64,000 bases of DNA from Erysipelotrichaceae bacterium (GCA_019415435.1 DXZE01000001.1:1-64000); one strand, 5' to 3'; shown: positions 27,511 to 36,087, numbered from the stretch's first letter. Made by a program: numbers and translations. The notes: generated by a model not told the origin, from the sequence alone.

Positions 27511-28974
27511 TTAATATGCCTCCTTACTACCATCATTAAAATAGTACTTTTTTAATACTTCATGCGTGATCATATCATCGCCTTCATATGGTTCTCTGCC
27601 AAATTGTCTGTAGATAAACTTCTCATCACCTTTACCAAGTATTATGATTGTATCATCCGGATCAGCGATTTCCACTGCCTCTCTGATTGCATCATAGCGG
27701 TCATCGATGATGACATAGTTTGTCTTCCTGATTCCTGATGCGATCTCTTCTGCAATCTCATGAGGATCCTCATCACGCGGATCATCTTCTGTCAGAATGA
27801 TCATATCACAATATTTATCCAGTATCTGCCCGAAGATAGGACGCTTGATTGTATCTCTCCGGCCTGCACTGCCAGTAATCGCAATGATGCGGTTTTCCTT
27901 AGGGGTAATCTTGCTGGCATACTGACATACCTTCTCAATGCCATCTGGTGTATGGGCAAAGTCAATGACGATGTTAAATGGCTGCCCATCATTGATTCTC
28001 TGCATACGTCCTTCTATCTGGGAAAGATTCTTGATATATGGCAGCATCTGTGTAATCGATATACCCTTCTGATTTAAGGCAGCCATAGCGGCTAAAAGAT
28101 TATAGATATTGAACTTTGCGACAAGATTAGTTTCAATCTCATATTCCATATTCTCTACTTTTAAGGTAAAGCGGGTACGGTCTTTTAATAACTGATAATC
28201 CGTAACCTGATAATCTGCCTCATTTTCAATGCCATATGTTACAACCCGGCATGGGCAGTCTTTGACAATCTTCATACCATATGGATCATCCATATTTGTA
28301 ATCGCAACAGCATCTGGTTTCAGGTTATCAAACAGTTTCTTTTTGGCATTAAAGTAGTTTGTCAATGTGCCATGATAATCCAGATGATCATGGGTCAGGT
28401 TTGTAAACATCGCTACATCAAAGTCAATGGCATCTACTCTTCCCTGTTCAATACCGATGGAAGAAGCTTCCAGGGCACATGCCTTCATACCGGCATCTAC
28501 CATATCCCTTAAGATACCATGCAGATCGTCAATATCCGGGGTAGTTAATAATGGCGGTAACTTTACCTGTCCATACTGAATGGCAATCGTACCGATATAT
28601 CCGGTAGGTTCAAATTCATTTAAGATATCCCGGATGATGCACGCAATAGAAGACTTGCCATTGGTTCCGGTTACGCCAAACATCAGAAGCTTATGAGATG
28701 GATGACCATAGAATGCATCTGCGACCTGATTGAATGCCTGCAATACATCCTTAACTTTGATATAGGTAATGTCATCATGCATATGTTCCAGAGGTTCACT
28801 GTAAACAATAACCTTGGCGCCATTGCGGATTGCCTGTTCCACAAACTCATGACCATCAAAGCGGATTCCCTTCACACAGAAAAAAATAGAATCCGGACGC
28901 TTCAAGCGTGAATCAGACATCAGACTCTTGATTTCAATATCTGGTACATTTTCAAATAATTCTGTCAGCTTCAT
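27511..28974 (-). CDS. murE: UDP-MurNAc-tripeptide ligase MurE
   Basis: Adds the third amino acid (meso-DAP or L-Lys) to UDP-MurNAc-dipeptide. It has 487 residues. The P-loop GTNGKSS is near 103-109 and the Mur-ligase motif [11 protein letters not shown] near 340. The specificity motif reads DDPR(DEDP) near 397. This has the Arg seen in DAP enzymes but an Asp where DAP enzymes usually have Asn, so the amino acid cannot be read off safely. The ATG at 28974 has AGGTG before it; a GTG at 28983 overlapping the mtaB stop is the alternative. Confidence 0.94.
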   Translation of the reverse strand: MKLTELFENVPDIEIKSLMSDSRLKRPDSIFFCVKGIRFDGHEFVEQAIRNGAKVIVYSEPLEHMHDDITYIKVKDVLQAFNQVADAFYGHPSHKLLMFGVTGTNGKSSIACIIRDILNEFEPTGYIGTIAIQYGQVKLPPLLTTPDIDDLHGILRDMVDAGMKACALEASSIGIEQGRVDAIDFDVAMFTNLTHDHLDYHGTLTNYFNAKKKLFDNLKPDAVAITNMDDPYGMKIVKDCPCRVVTYGIENEADYQVTDYQLLKDRTRFTLKVENMEYEIETNLVAKFNIYNLLAAMAALNQKGISITQMLPYIKNLSQIEGRMQRINDGQPFNIVIDFAHTPDGIEKVCQYASKITPKENRIIAITGSAGRRDTIKRPIFGQILDKYCDMIILTEDDPRDEDPHEIAEEIASGIRKTNYVIIDDRYDAIREAVEIADPDDTIIILGKGDEKFIYRQFGREPYEGDDMITHEVLKKYYFNDGSKEAY

Positions 28975-28979
28975 TTTAT

Positions 28980-30254
28980 TCACCTGATCTTTTCTGCATA
29001 CATAATATGATTCTTATACTCTGTAAGCTTTACATGAACCCATTCACCATGGACAAGTTCTTCTTTTATTCTTACCGGTATGTAATTGGATGTATGACCT
29101 GTGGTACTGCCATCTCTTACCCATTCCGCGATGATATCCGCTTCTTTTCCAACAAACGAAGAGCGATAGGCATCTTCCATTTCTCTGGATAATTCAATGC
29201 ATTGTGAAGCTCTTTTTTTTCTGACTGGTACTGGTATCTGACAAGGCATCTTTTCTGCCTGTGTACCTTTCCGTAGTGAAAACGGGAATACATGAAGAAA
29301 GGAAAACTGACACTTCTTTAAGAAATTCATTGTCTCCTGAAATTCCTGTTCACTTTCACCAGGGAAACCAGTCATGATATCACATGAAATCGATATATCT
29401 TCTCCCAAAGCATTACGTACCTTACATATTCTATCATAATAATAAGCTGTATCGTATGGTCTTTGCATGCGCTTCAATACCGTATCACTGCCTGACTGCA
29501 ATGGAATATGCAGGAACCTTGCAATACGGGGTTCTTCTTTCATCAGCTCAATCAGTTCATCGCTTACCTCTGTTACTTCTATGGAAGAAATACGCAGACG
29601 GCAGTCTTTTGTATGAGCCAATATCTCTTTCATTAACTGTGCAAGGGTTACACCATATTCTCTTCCATATCTGCCTGTATGAATACCGGTTAAGACAATC
29701 TCATGATATTTCTGAGACAGTCTTTCTGCCTCTTTGATAACTGTATCAGGATCAAGGGAACGCTCTCTGCCTCTTGCATAAGGAATAATGCAGTATGTAC
29801 AAAACTGATTACAGCCATCCTGTATCTTCAGATCACAGCGGGCTTTGGAGTCAGAAAGAGATGCTTCCTCCTGATGGAAAGACATATCTCCCATATCTGC
29901 AACTGCTCTGATCTTATGATGATCTTTGAGATACTGCTCAATGAGTAAAGGTGTCTTCTCTTTATCTTTTGTACCAACAAGAATATCCGCATCTTCTACT
30001 TCATCTGTATCTACCTGTACATAGCAGCCAATCATGCACGTTACTGCTTCAGGATGGTTTCTCTTTGCCCGATGAAGCATCTGACGGCTCTTGGAAGCAG
30101 CGGTATTGGTAACCGCACAGGTAAAGATTAAGACAGCATCATAATCTTCATTATCTTTAACTCTTTCCCATCCTCTTTTCTCCATATCTGAGGCAATGGA
30201 TTCTGCTTCATAGGCATTTACCTTACAGCCAAGATTGATAACACTGAATCTCAT
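28980..30254 (-). CDS. mtaB: tRNA t6A37 methylthiotransferase MtaB
   Basis: Radical SAM methylthiotransferase converting t6A37 to ms2t6A37 in ANN-decoding tRNAs. It has 424 residues. The N-terminal UPF0004 domain has Cys 10, 46 and 77 for one cluster, and LGCKVN at 9-13 is diagnostic for MtaB over MiaB. The radical SAM CX3CX2C is C148, C152 and C155. A TRAM domain ends the protein (VGKEADIIAEW onward). It overlaps the rsmE end by four bases. Confidence 0.95.
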   Translation of the reverse strand: MRFSVINLGCKVNAYEAESIASDMEKRGWERVKDNEDYDAVLIFTCAVTNTAASKSRQMLHRAKRNHPEAVTCMIGCYVQVDTDEVEDADILVGTKDKEKTPLLIEQYLKDHHKIRAVADMGDMSFHQEEASLSDSKARCDLKIQDGCNQFCTYCIIPYARGRERSLDPDTVIKEAERLSQKYHEIVLTGIHTGRYGREYGVTLAQLMKEILAHTKDCRLRISSIEVTEVSDELIELMKEEPRIARFLHIPLQSGSDTVLKRMQRPYDTAYYYDRICKVRNALGEDISISCDIMTGFPGESEQEFQETMNFLKKCQFSFLHVFPFSLRKGTQAEKMPCQIPVPVRKKRASQCIELSREMEDAYRSSFVGKEADIIAEWVRDGSTTGHTSNYIPVRIKEELVHGEWVHVKLTEYKNHIMYAEKIR

Positions 30255-30967
30255 GCCATCTTTTCTCCTATTTCAGCTAAAACGGAGCAGGCGTATATGG
30301 CAGCTGTCTCCGCTCTCAGAATACGCTTGCCAAGGGTTACAGGCATAAAATGGTCATCATAAAGAGATTGTACTTCTTCTTCAGAAAAACCCCCTTCCGG
30401 TCCAATTACAATGGTCACAGAAGATACATGATCCATTGCATCACTGATGAGCGGAGACTGTATGCCAGCTTTTTCATAGGCACAGAGATTTACATCACTG
30501 CTGTAATCTTTTAAGGAAGAAACTGAAACAGACTCACATAGTTCCGGAATCAGATCACGCTTGCATTGTTCAGAGGCAGACTGGAGAATATACTGCCATC
30601 TCTTTCTCTGATGTTCCTGTTTCTCTTTACGTACCTGTACAACACAACGGGATGAATAAAACGGAACGATTCTTTTCACACCAAGTTCTGCGGCTTTCTG
30701 CAATACCAGTTCAAACTTTTCCCGACGGATCAAAGCCATGCATAAAGTGATGTTTAATGGAAATTCACGAATTACAGGATCTTCTTCAATGACAAGTGCA
30801 CCATGATATTGTCTGTCACAGATGGCATAATATGCCTTCTGACAATATACAAGACGTATCTTTTCATCATGAAGGTGTAGTACATCAAAGGCATGATGAT
30901 ACTGTTCTTTTGTAAAGATATAGACAGAACCGACTGATAATGGTTCATTTGTAAAATACTGATACAT
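30251..30967 (-). CDS. rsmE: 16S rRNA (uracil-1498-N3)-methyltransferase
   Basis: SPOUT-family methyltransferase modifying U1498 in 16S rRNA. It has 238 residues. An N-terminal PUA-like domain is followed by the SPOUT knot with KAAELGVKRIVPF, the SAM loop IGPEGGFSEEEV (about 192-203) and the C-terminal LGKRILRAETAA. No SD is seen before the ATG at 30967 or before the GTG two codons earlier. prmA, often its partner, is absent. Confidence 0.93.
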   Translation of the reverse strand: MYQYFTNEPLSVGSVYIFTKEQYHHAFDVLHLHDEKIRLVYCQKAYYAICDRQYHGALVIEEDPVIREFPLNITLCMALIRREKFELVLQKAAELGVKRIVPFYSSRCVVQVRKEKQEHQRKRWQYILQSASEQCKRDLIPELCESVSVSSLKDYSSDVNLCAYEKAGIQSPLISDAMDHVSSVTIVIGPEGGFSEEEVQSLYDDHFMPVTLGKRILRAETAAIYACSVLAEIGEKMA

Positions 30968-30987
30968 AACCACAAAAAGGAAAACGA

Positions 30988-32256
30988 TTATTCGTCTTCC
31001 TCTTCCTCCTTCTTCTTATCATGGATTTCAACTTTAACTTCCAGGACTTTTCTCTGATCTGCCTTAGTAATAGTTACATGCAGATTCTTATAGTCAAACT
31101 CTTCCCCAACATGAGGAATATGACCTAATTCATGAATTGCCCATCCGGAAACCGTAATGAAGTCAAACTCTTCATCTTCTTCCTCTACATCAAAACGGTC
31201 AATCAGATCATCGATCTCGGCATCACCCTTGACCATCCATGTATGATCATCAACCTTTGTATAGAAGTCTTCAACAACATCATGTTCATCCCAGATTTCA
31301 CCAACAAGTTCCTCAATGATATCTTCCAGAGTGATGATGCCATCTGTACCGCCATATTCATCCAGGACAACAGCCAGATGAAGCTTAGCACTCTGAAGCT
31401 GCTTCATAACGGTAGAAATCTTAGTATTAGGAGATGTGTAGATAACCGGCTTGATAATCTTTCTGACCGGGCCCTTACCGTGATACATGATTTCATAGAA
31501 GTCTTTTTCATGGATGACACCGACAATATTATCGATACTGTTTTCATATACCGGTAATCTTGAGAAAGAATTTACCCGGAACATCGTTTCGATTTCTTTT
31601 TCTGATGCAGTGATATCTACTGCGACAACATCCACTCTGGGCGTTAAAACATCTGATACATCAAGATCATTAAAGCCGATGGCATTGGATATCAGATCAG
31701 ATTCATGTTCTTCCAGATCTCCATCTTTTTCAGCTTCCTCTACCATAGTGGTTAATTCATCTGAAATATCCGTATCCGGATTCTGTACTTTTACAAGCTT
31801 TGATACAAGCCATGTCCAGCCAGACAAGACAAGAGATAAAGGTGTCAGGATAACTTCAAAGAAGCCGACAAAACCAGTCATGGCACAGGCAAATTTCTCT
31901 GGAGCTTGCTTGGCTAATGACTTCGGTGCTGTTTCACCAAACATTAATGTCACAATGGTAATCACAATTGTAGATATAGTTGCGCCATTATGAGTAAAGA
32001 ACATTGTAAATAACAATGTACCGATAGTCGCAGAAGCTGTATTGACAATATTATTTCCAATCAGAATAGTAGTCAGAAAACGATCATAGTTATCCAAAGT
32101 CTTTAAGACAATGCCTGCCTTTGGATTACCGTCATTCTGCATATTCTTTAATCTGATCTTTGAGGCAGAACTGTAGGCTGTTTCCACTGCTGAAAATAAA
32201 CCTGAAAATAAAGTCAGAATAATTATGACAATGACATATGTACCTGCATTACTCAT
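30988..32256 (-). CDS. CorC/HlyC-type CNNM membrane protein with CBS pair
   Basis: A 422-residue protein of the hemolysin C / CorC family. The CNNM (DUF21) membrane domain occupies about residues 1-185 with four hydrophobic segments and the AVETAYSSASKIRLKN motif. Two CBS domains follow (about 200-320; LTPRVDVVAV, VVLDEYGGTDGIITLEDI). The C-terminal CorC_HlyC domain spans about 335-410, and the end is acidic (KKKEEEEDE). Homologues are linked to Mg2+ or Co2+ efflux. It is coupled by ATGA to a 20-codon ORF directly upstream. A separate MgtA-type P-ATPase at 55-58 kb may act on the same ion. Confidence 0.88.
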   Translation of the reverse strand: MSNAGTYVIVIIILTLFSGLFSAVETAYSSASKIRLKNMQNDGNPKAGIVLKTLDNYDRFLTTILIGNNIVNTASATIGTLLFTMFFTHNGATISTIVITIVTLMFGETAPKSLAKQAPEKFACAMTGFVGFFEVILTPLSLVLSGWTWLVSKLVKVQNPDTDISDELTTMVEEAEKDGDLEEHESDLISNAIGFNDLDVSDVLTPRVDVVAVDITASEKEIETMFRVNSFSRLPVYENSIDNIVGVIHEKDFYEIMYHGKGPVRKIIKPVIYTSPNTKISTVMKQLQSAKLHLAVVLDEYGGTDGIITLEDIIEELVGEIWDEHDVVEDFYTKVDDHTWMVKGDAEIDDLIDRFDVEEEDEEFDFITVSGWAIHELGHIPHVGEEFDYKNLHVTITKADQRKVLEVKVEIHDKKKEEEEDE

Positions 32257-32315
32257 AAAATCACCATTCTTTCAGCATAGTGATATGAATGCATGTTTTG
32301 CATGGGATCTTCCAA
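32253..32315 (-). CDS. Short upstream ORF coupled to the corC-like gene
   Basis: A 20-codon ORF starting with TTG, preceded by a good SD (GAGGTG, six bases). It encodes a peptide with three internal Met and two Tyr-flanked His (EDPMQNMHSYHYAERMVIL). Its stop TGA overlaps the ATG of the corC-like gene as ATGA, and a promoter lies just upstream. It is either a leader peptide for translational control or a conserved microprotein. The sequence features are clear; function is inferred. Confidence 0.5.
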   Translation of the reverse strand: MEDPMQNMHSYHYAERMVIL

Positions 32316-32342
32316 ATCAAACACCTCACTTCAATGCCAAAT

Positions 32343-32371
32343 ATTCTAACATTTCATACATATAACATCAA
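32343..32371 (-). promoter_or_regulatory. Promoter of the uORF / corC-like unit
   Basis: -35 TTGATG (32371-32366), 17-nt spacer and -10 TAGAAT (32348-32343) on the minus strand. Confidence 0.65.
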
Positions 32372-32372
32372 A

Positions 32373-32966
32373 TCAGGCATCTTTAAGACTGCCTTTTTTA
32401 ACATTATTGTCCAATATTTCCTCTGTTATCTGATACAGTTCATGACTGCCAGCATCGGTTTTGGATTGTCTTCCTTCTACTGTTGAGCGGGATACACCAT
32501 GTTCCTTCCAATCCCCGCCATCATTGGAATTATTTAACAGTAATGGCTGGAAGTTATCCATCGCTCTGGCAAATCTCGCTTCCGGGGTATCACCATGATC
32601 AAATTCTTCAAAGATAGATCTGAGTTCATTCTTCTGATCATCTGGTAAAAGAGAGAAGATATGATCTGCGGCATTCTCTTCTCTTTCATGCTGGGTCTTC
32701 TTACCCTCAGTATCATAGGCGTAGGTATCCCCTGCCTCTATTTCAACAATGTCATGAATCAGACACATGATCATGACATGAGAGATATCAATATCTTCAT
32801 TAGAATATTCTTTTAACAGATATGCCATAACTGCCATATGCCAGGCATGTTCAGCATCATTTTCTCTTCTGCAATGATGAGATAAATGTGTCTGTCTTAA
32901 TATATTCTTTTCTTCATCTATCTTCAGAATAAAATCAATCTGTTTGAAAAGTCTTTTTCTGTCCAT
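32373..32966 (-). CDS. HD-domain phosphohydrolase (YfbR-like)
   Basis: A 197-residue HD-superfamily protein. The metal-binding residues are visible: HHCRRENDAEHAWHMAVM (first His and the EHxxHM segment), then CLIHDIVEIEAGD (HD), and an Asp in ARAMDNFQPL. This pattern is that of YfbR / HDDC2-type 5'-deoxynucleotidases, so a nucleotide phosphatase role is likely. The start at 32966 follows GAGGA. It begins about 20 bases from the end of a degenerate IS605-type element, so its native promoter was probably displaced. Confidence 0.82.
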   Translation of the reverse strand: MDRKRLFKQIDFILKIDEEKNILRQTHLSHHCRRENDAEHAWHMAVMAYLLKEYSNEDIDISHVMIMCLIHDIVEIEAGDTYAYDTEGKKTQHEREENAADHIFSLLPDDQKNELRSIFEEFDHGDTPEARFARAMDNFQPLLLNNSNDGGDWKEHGVSRSTVEGRQSKTDAGSHELYQITEEILDNNVKKGSLKDA

Positions 32967-32985
32967 AAAACATTCCTCATTTCCT

Positions 32986-33160
32986 GTCAACTACCCACTG
33001 TCCAAGGACGTCTGGGCTTGTAACTGACTCCTCCAGTACAGACGTAATCTGCTGTGCAGATTCTCCTGGACTCTAACAGCAGGGATACTACCCTCTGTGC
33101 CGTTACATCGCCGGGTGGTTGACAGCACCCGTTTGATAGCGTTCCGGATATACCGAAACC
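32986..33160 (-). ncRNA. Probable omega-RNA / right-end region of the degenerate IS605 element
   Basis: The roughly 170 nt following the tnpB stop are non-coding and rich in short inverted repeats, for example AATCTGC / GCAGATT, ending in GGGTAGTTGACA. In IS605-family elements this position holds the TnpB guide (omega) RNA. The guide segment would be read from the flank, that is, the first bases of the HD gene. Assigned by position and structure, not by a family match. Confidence 0.4.
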
Positions 33161-34036
33161 TTAGCTTACTGTTTTAAATGATGGTGATTCATCACCTGTT
33201 GCCCAGAGCGCGCCAAGAAGATAGATATTCATTGCTCCAACTCTGTCATCATTGCTTGTAAATCCGCAGTGTCTGCAGGTATACAAATGTTTGTCATGAT
33301 TTCTGTTTTCTTTCAGAACTGTTCCACAATGCGGACATCTTTGTGATGTGCAATGAGGATCAACCTTTATGACATGACAGCCTGTTTCGTTTGCCTTGTA
33401 TGTCAGTTTGGTTTCCAGGTCATAAAAAGACCAGTTGTGCAGATCATGTGTCTGCTTTCTGCCATGCTGATTCTGTTCTTCAAACGAGATACCTTCCAGG
33501 TCTTCAAGTACAAACAGCGTACCTTTTCCGTATTTATTCACGAGTGCCTTACTGATGCGATGATTTACATCACTCATCCAACGGTTCTCTCGCCCTGAAA
33601 TACGTTTCAGTGCACGTTTTGCTGATCTTGTACCTTTTGCCTGAAGTTCCGCTCTCACCCTGTCAAAAGAATCACGTTTTTTTCTGATTTCTTTTCCCCG
33701 GACAAATGCAGTTTTCTGCGAATCATCATATGTCGTTGCGATAAATCGAAGCCCTCTGTCGATGCCGACAACATGTCGGATATCATCTCTGGAAAATTCA
33801 TCTGCTTCTCTGACAGCAGAAATATGCAGATACCAGCTGCCTTTCAACTGTACGAGTTTAGCTGTACCGAATTTCCATTCGCCATCAAAGAATTTCTTCA
33901 TGTATTCAGGTACATCAAAAGGAACTTTTACACGATTTCCCAGTGTATTGATTGATAATGCATTGCCTTCTTCTACAAAGCTGTAGTCTCTGTTTCTGAC
34001 AAGATCCGCCTGCGGTCTGGAAAAGCGGATTGGTTT
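33161..34036 (-). pseudogene. tnpB: C-terminal two-thirds of TnpB (OrfB) nuclease
   Basis: RuvC-type RNA-guided nuclease fragment. The frame opens just after TAG at 34039-34037 with KPIRFSRPQADLVRNRD, a segment internal to TnpB, so the N-terminus is missing. The three catalytic acids are present: GIDRGL (Asp), LEDLEGI (Glu) and NDDRVGAMN (Asp). The zinc ribbon CPHCG / CRHCG is present. An internal ATG at 33901 could start a shorter product. The missing N-terminal part lies 1.4 kb to the right. There are no frameshifts within this part, so the insertion may be fairly recent. Confidence 0.88.
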
Positions 34037-34039
34037 CTA

Positions 34040-34148
34040 CAGCCAGAACATAATGAACCTGTACAGGGCTAATAGCTGTTCCTACAGTTCCAATAACTGT
34101 TAAAGCTGCCAAAATACATGCTTGAATTTTTTGAATTACCTTTTTCAT
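34040..34148 (-). pseudogene. Signal-peptide fragment of a secreted protein
   Basis: From the ATG at 34148 the frame encodes a classic Sec signal peptide (MKKVIQKIQACILAALTVIG, then TAISPVQVHYVLA). It runs straight into out-of-frame tnpB sequence near 34040. Only about 36 codons belong to the original gene, so it is a 5' fragment cut off by the tnpB junction. A read-through 77-residue ORF exists but mixes the two sources. Confidence 0.6.
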
Positions 34149-34154
34149 AATTTT

Positions 34155-34320
34155 ACCATTTCTTCCGTATCAATTTTTACGATTTTCTTTTTGAAGTTTT
34201 TTAGCTCCTTCATGTATTTATCATAATCAGATTCTTTGCGGCTGTACTATCCTTCAGCTCAATACTTCCACTTATTTCATTACCTTTTATGTCATAATCA
34301 TCACATCACTTTTTACTTAC
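34155..34320 (-). pseudogene. Decayed C-terminal fragment of an unknown protein
   Basis: Two minus-strand stretches in different frames read like one protein: DYDIKGNEISGSIELKDSTAAK, then DYDKYMKELKNFKKKIVKIDTEEM followed by a stop. A single-base shift near 34240 would join them. No start is present. It lies between the HHxAT-repeat gene and the signal-peptide fragment. The family is unknown; it resembles polar C-termini of secreted proteins only in composition. Confidence 0.4.
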
Positions 34321-34912
34321 AAGTAGTAATATTATGTCCTGTTGCATTGTGATGAACAACATGAGAAGTGGCTTCATGGTGTACTGTTTTATATGTTGCA
34401 TCGTGATGGACGGTCTGGTAAGTAGGTTCGGATTGAAAGCTCTCGGCACCATGTACGTCCCATGTGTGGTCTTCTATAGCTGAAATTGAATAGAATTTCT
34501 GGTGACAAAAATCGCATATATATACTTCGCCAGAAACTACTTGTTCGTCCCATGCTGGCTGATCCACAACTGTTTCATCCCATGCTGCTTTATCCTGTAC
34601 CCATGTTGTGGTACAAGTCTGTTTATGTGTAGTTCCACCTGATCCTTTATTACTATTGGAGTTATTGGTGGTTGCAGACTGACTACCGGATGACTTATTT
34701 TTATTACCAGATGCTTGATTATTGCCGGATGTATTCTTATCCGCAGACGAATTATTGTTCTTATTAGTGTTTTGTGTTTCCTTTGGTTCTGTATTTACCT
34801 TCTTTTCTGTTTCCTTCTCACTATCCGCTGTCGCTGTTGCAGATGGTGAAGGTGTTGCCTTATTTAATTCATCTAGTTTTTTCTGATAGCCTTCAATATT
34901 AGTCTTTAACAC
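34313..34912 (-). CDS. Ser/Asn-rich linker, C2H2-like finger and HHxAT repeats (C-terminal half of a frameshifted protein)
   Basis: A 199-residue frame. Residues 1-20 continue a helix (KTNIEGYQKKLDELNKAT). Residues 21-100 are a Ser/Thr/Asn/Lys/Gly linker of wall-spanning type. Then come WVQDKAAWDETVVDQPAWDE, a finger-like segment with CDFC, then HxxxxH (CX2C...HX4H), and three tandem copies of a T[YK].TVHH[DE]AT-type repeat ending VVHHNATGH. The GTG start lies inside the upstream frame. An A6 tract at 34936-34941 with one more A would join both frames into one protein. I recall similar HH-AT repeats in secreted Bacillota proteins but cannot name a family. Confidence 0.55.
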   Translation of the reverse strand: MLKTNIEGYQKKLDELNKATPSPSATATADSEKETEKKVNTEPKETQNTNKNNNSSADKNTSGNNQASGNKNKSSGSQSATTNNSNSNKGSGGTTHKQTCTTTWVQDKAAWDETVVDQPAWDEQVVSGEVYICDFCHQKFYSISAIEDHTWDVHGAESFQSEPTYQTVHHDATYKTVHHEATSHVVHHNATGHNITTCK

Positions 34913-35346
34913 TTTAATTGTTGAATTATATTTACTTTTTTGTCGGCATCATCAACATCTTTTACTTCTTCCTGTAATGCAGACAGATATTTATTTGCTG
35001 CTTCGTTTGCTGTTTTATAAACCTTCTGCTTTTCATCATCAGTAGACTTGTCATTGAGTGTTTCTACTTCCTTTACACTCTTTTCATAAGATGCCTTTGC
35101 ATCCTTTAATGCTGCTGATTCTTTAACTGTTGTTGCAGCTACTGGTGTAGGTGTTGCATCGGCACTATTGACCGTCTTATTGATATTTGCCATTACAACT
35201 GTGCAACAAATAGCCACTACAACAAGGCAGACAATTACAACGCAAAGTGCTTTCTCGTACTTAGGAGCGTTTTTAAACGCACCTGTCACCTTTTGAAACC
35301 ATTGTTTTACTTTCCCAGATTCTTTCTTTTTGTTCTTTTCTGTCAT
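34906..35346 (-). CDS. Membrane-anchored coiled-coil protein (N-terminal half of a frameshifted protein)
   Basis: A 146-residue frame. A basic cytoplasmic start (KNKKKESGKVKQWF) is followed by one membrane segment (about 33-53, LCVVIVCLVVVAICCTVVMA), so the rest is outside the cell. Residues 70-140 are helical and charged (KDAKASYEKSVKEVETLNDK). The last residues after the A6 tract (VNIIQQLKC) look like out-of-frame sequence; the other frame continues smoothly as SKYNSTIKVLKTNIEGYQKKL. It is therefore probably the first half of an approximately 340-residue surface protein. Confidence 0.6.
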   Translation of the reverse strand: MTEKNKKKESGKVKQWFQKVTGAFKNAPKYEKALCVVIVCLVVVAICCTVVMANINKTVNSADATPTPVAATTVKESAALKDAKASYEKSVKEVETLNDKSTDDEKQKVYKTANEAANKYLSALQEEVKDVDDADKKVNIIQQLKC

Positions 35347-35435
35347 AAATTTTTTCCTTCCTCGACTTGGTTAGTTTTTGCAGATTCTGCTTTAGTTATT
35401 TTAAGAAGTTGTCTTCGCTAATACATACAGAAAGG

Positions 35436-35780
35436 ATCACTCAATTCTCTCCTGAAGGAATATTATTTCTTTCTGCCGTTTTCAACTACAGAAAATCTGT
35501 ATGGTGATTTCTTCAGCTGTGTATCTGCTGTCTGATACCTGGCAGTGACTGTTTTTATTGCAGACTGTGCCAACTGTGATTTCAGACCAAATTCAGAACG
35601 CAATGTCCTGTAAAGCTTTTTACTGAGAAGATTTGAATTGATGTTCAAATCGTGACTGAAAATGTATTCTGATATGTAATTGCAGGCCTGTGCATACTGA
35701 TATGTCATTTCAGAAAAAGCCAGATCCATGTCAGCGGTAATACCATTCAGTTTGATTTTCATTGTTTCGCCAATCTGCAT
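35436..35780 (-). pseudogene. tnpB: N-terminal part of the split TnpB
   Basis: MKIKLNGITADMDLAFSE onward through AQSAIKTVTARYQT and LKKSPYRFSVVENG is the N-terminal wedge-like part of TnpB. An in-frame TAA lies at 35463. Beyond it the TnpB sequence continues (YSFRRELSD) to about 35436, where the foreign DNA begins. The matching C-terminal part (KPIRFSRPQ) resumes at 34036. The start at 35780 is preceded by GAAAGGA. The gene carries both a nonsense mutation and an insertion. Confidence 0.85.
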
Positions 35781-35844
35781 AAAATATGTTCCTTTCATTA
35801 CATATATCAAAGTTCTGTAGTGAAACAAAGTGAAAAGGAGCTTA

Positions 35845-36070
35845 ATGATACAGAAACCATTACTGTCTGGAAATGTTTCGTCAGTTGTAAAAAAGAATAA
35901 CTGGGAAATCCTGGCAATGGAGACAGATGTCGGTCATATTCATGTATTACTGGAATACGATACTAGAATACTGGAAAAAGAAAATATTCCGGTCTGATGG
36001 GTACTTTGCATACAGCATTGGAGAAGTATCAGAAAGTACGATACAGCATTACATCAAAAATCAAGGCTGA
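35845..36070 (+). pseudogene. tnpA: IS200/IS605 TnpA transposase remnant
   Basis: The first frame carries the HUH motif (GHIHVLLEY) after VVKKNNWEILAMETD and then stops. A +1 shifted frame continues with FRSDGYFAYSIGEVSES and the catalytic-Tyr helix STIQHYIKNQG. The N-terminal portion and a middle segment are deleted and a frameshift is present, so it is inactive. SD AAAAGGAG remains before the ATG. It is transcribed divergently from tnpB. Confidence 0.8.
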
Positions 36071-36087
36071 CTTACAGGTGTTTCCTC

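Noticed and set aside
33915..34148. The 77-codon ORF taken as a whole small secreted protein.
   Set aside because: Its second half is out-of-frame tnpB sequence; only the signal-peptide part is original.
34906..34945. Programmed ribosomal frameshifting at the A6 tract.
   Set aside because: There is no clear stimulatory hairpin or internal SD, and the surrounding region is decaying; a mutation or sequencing error is simpler, though not excluded.
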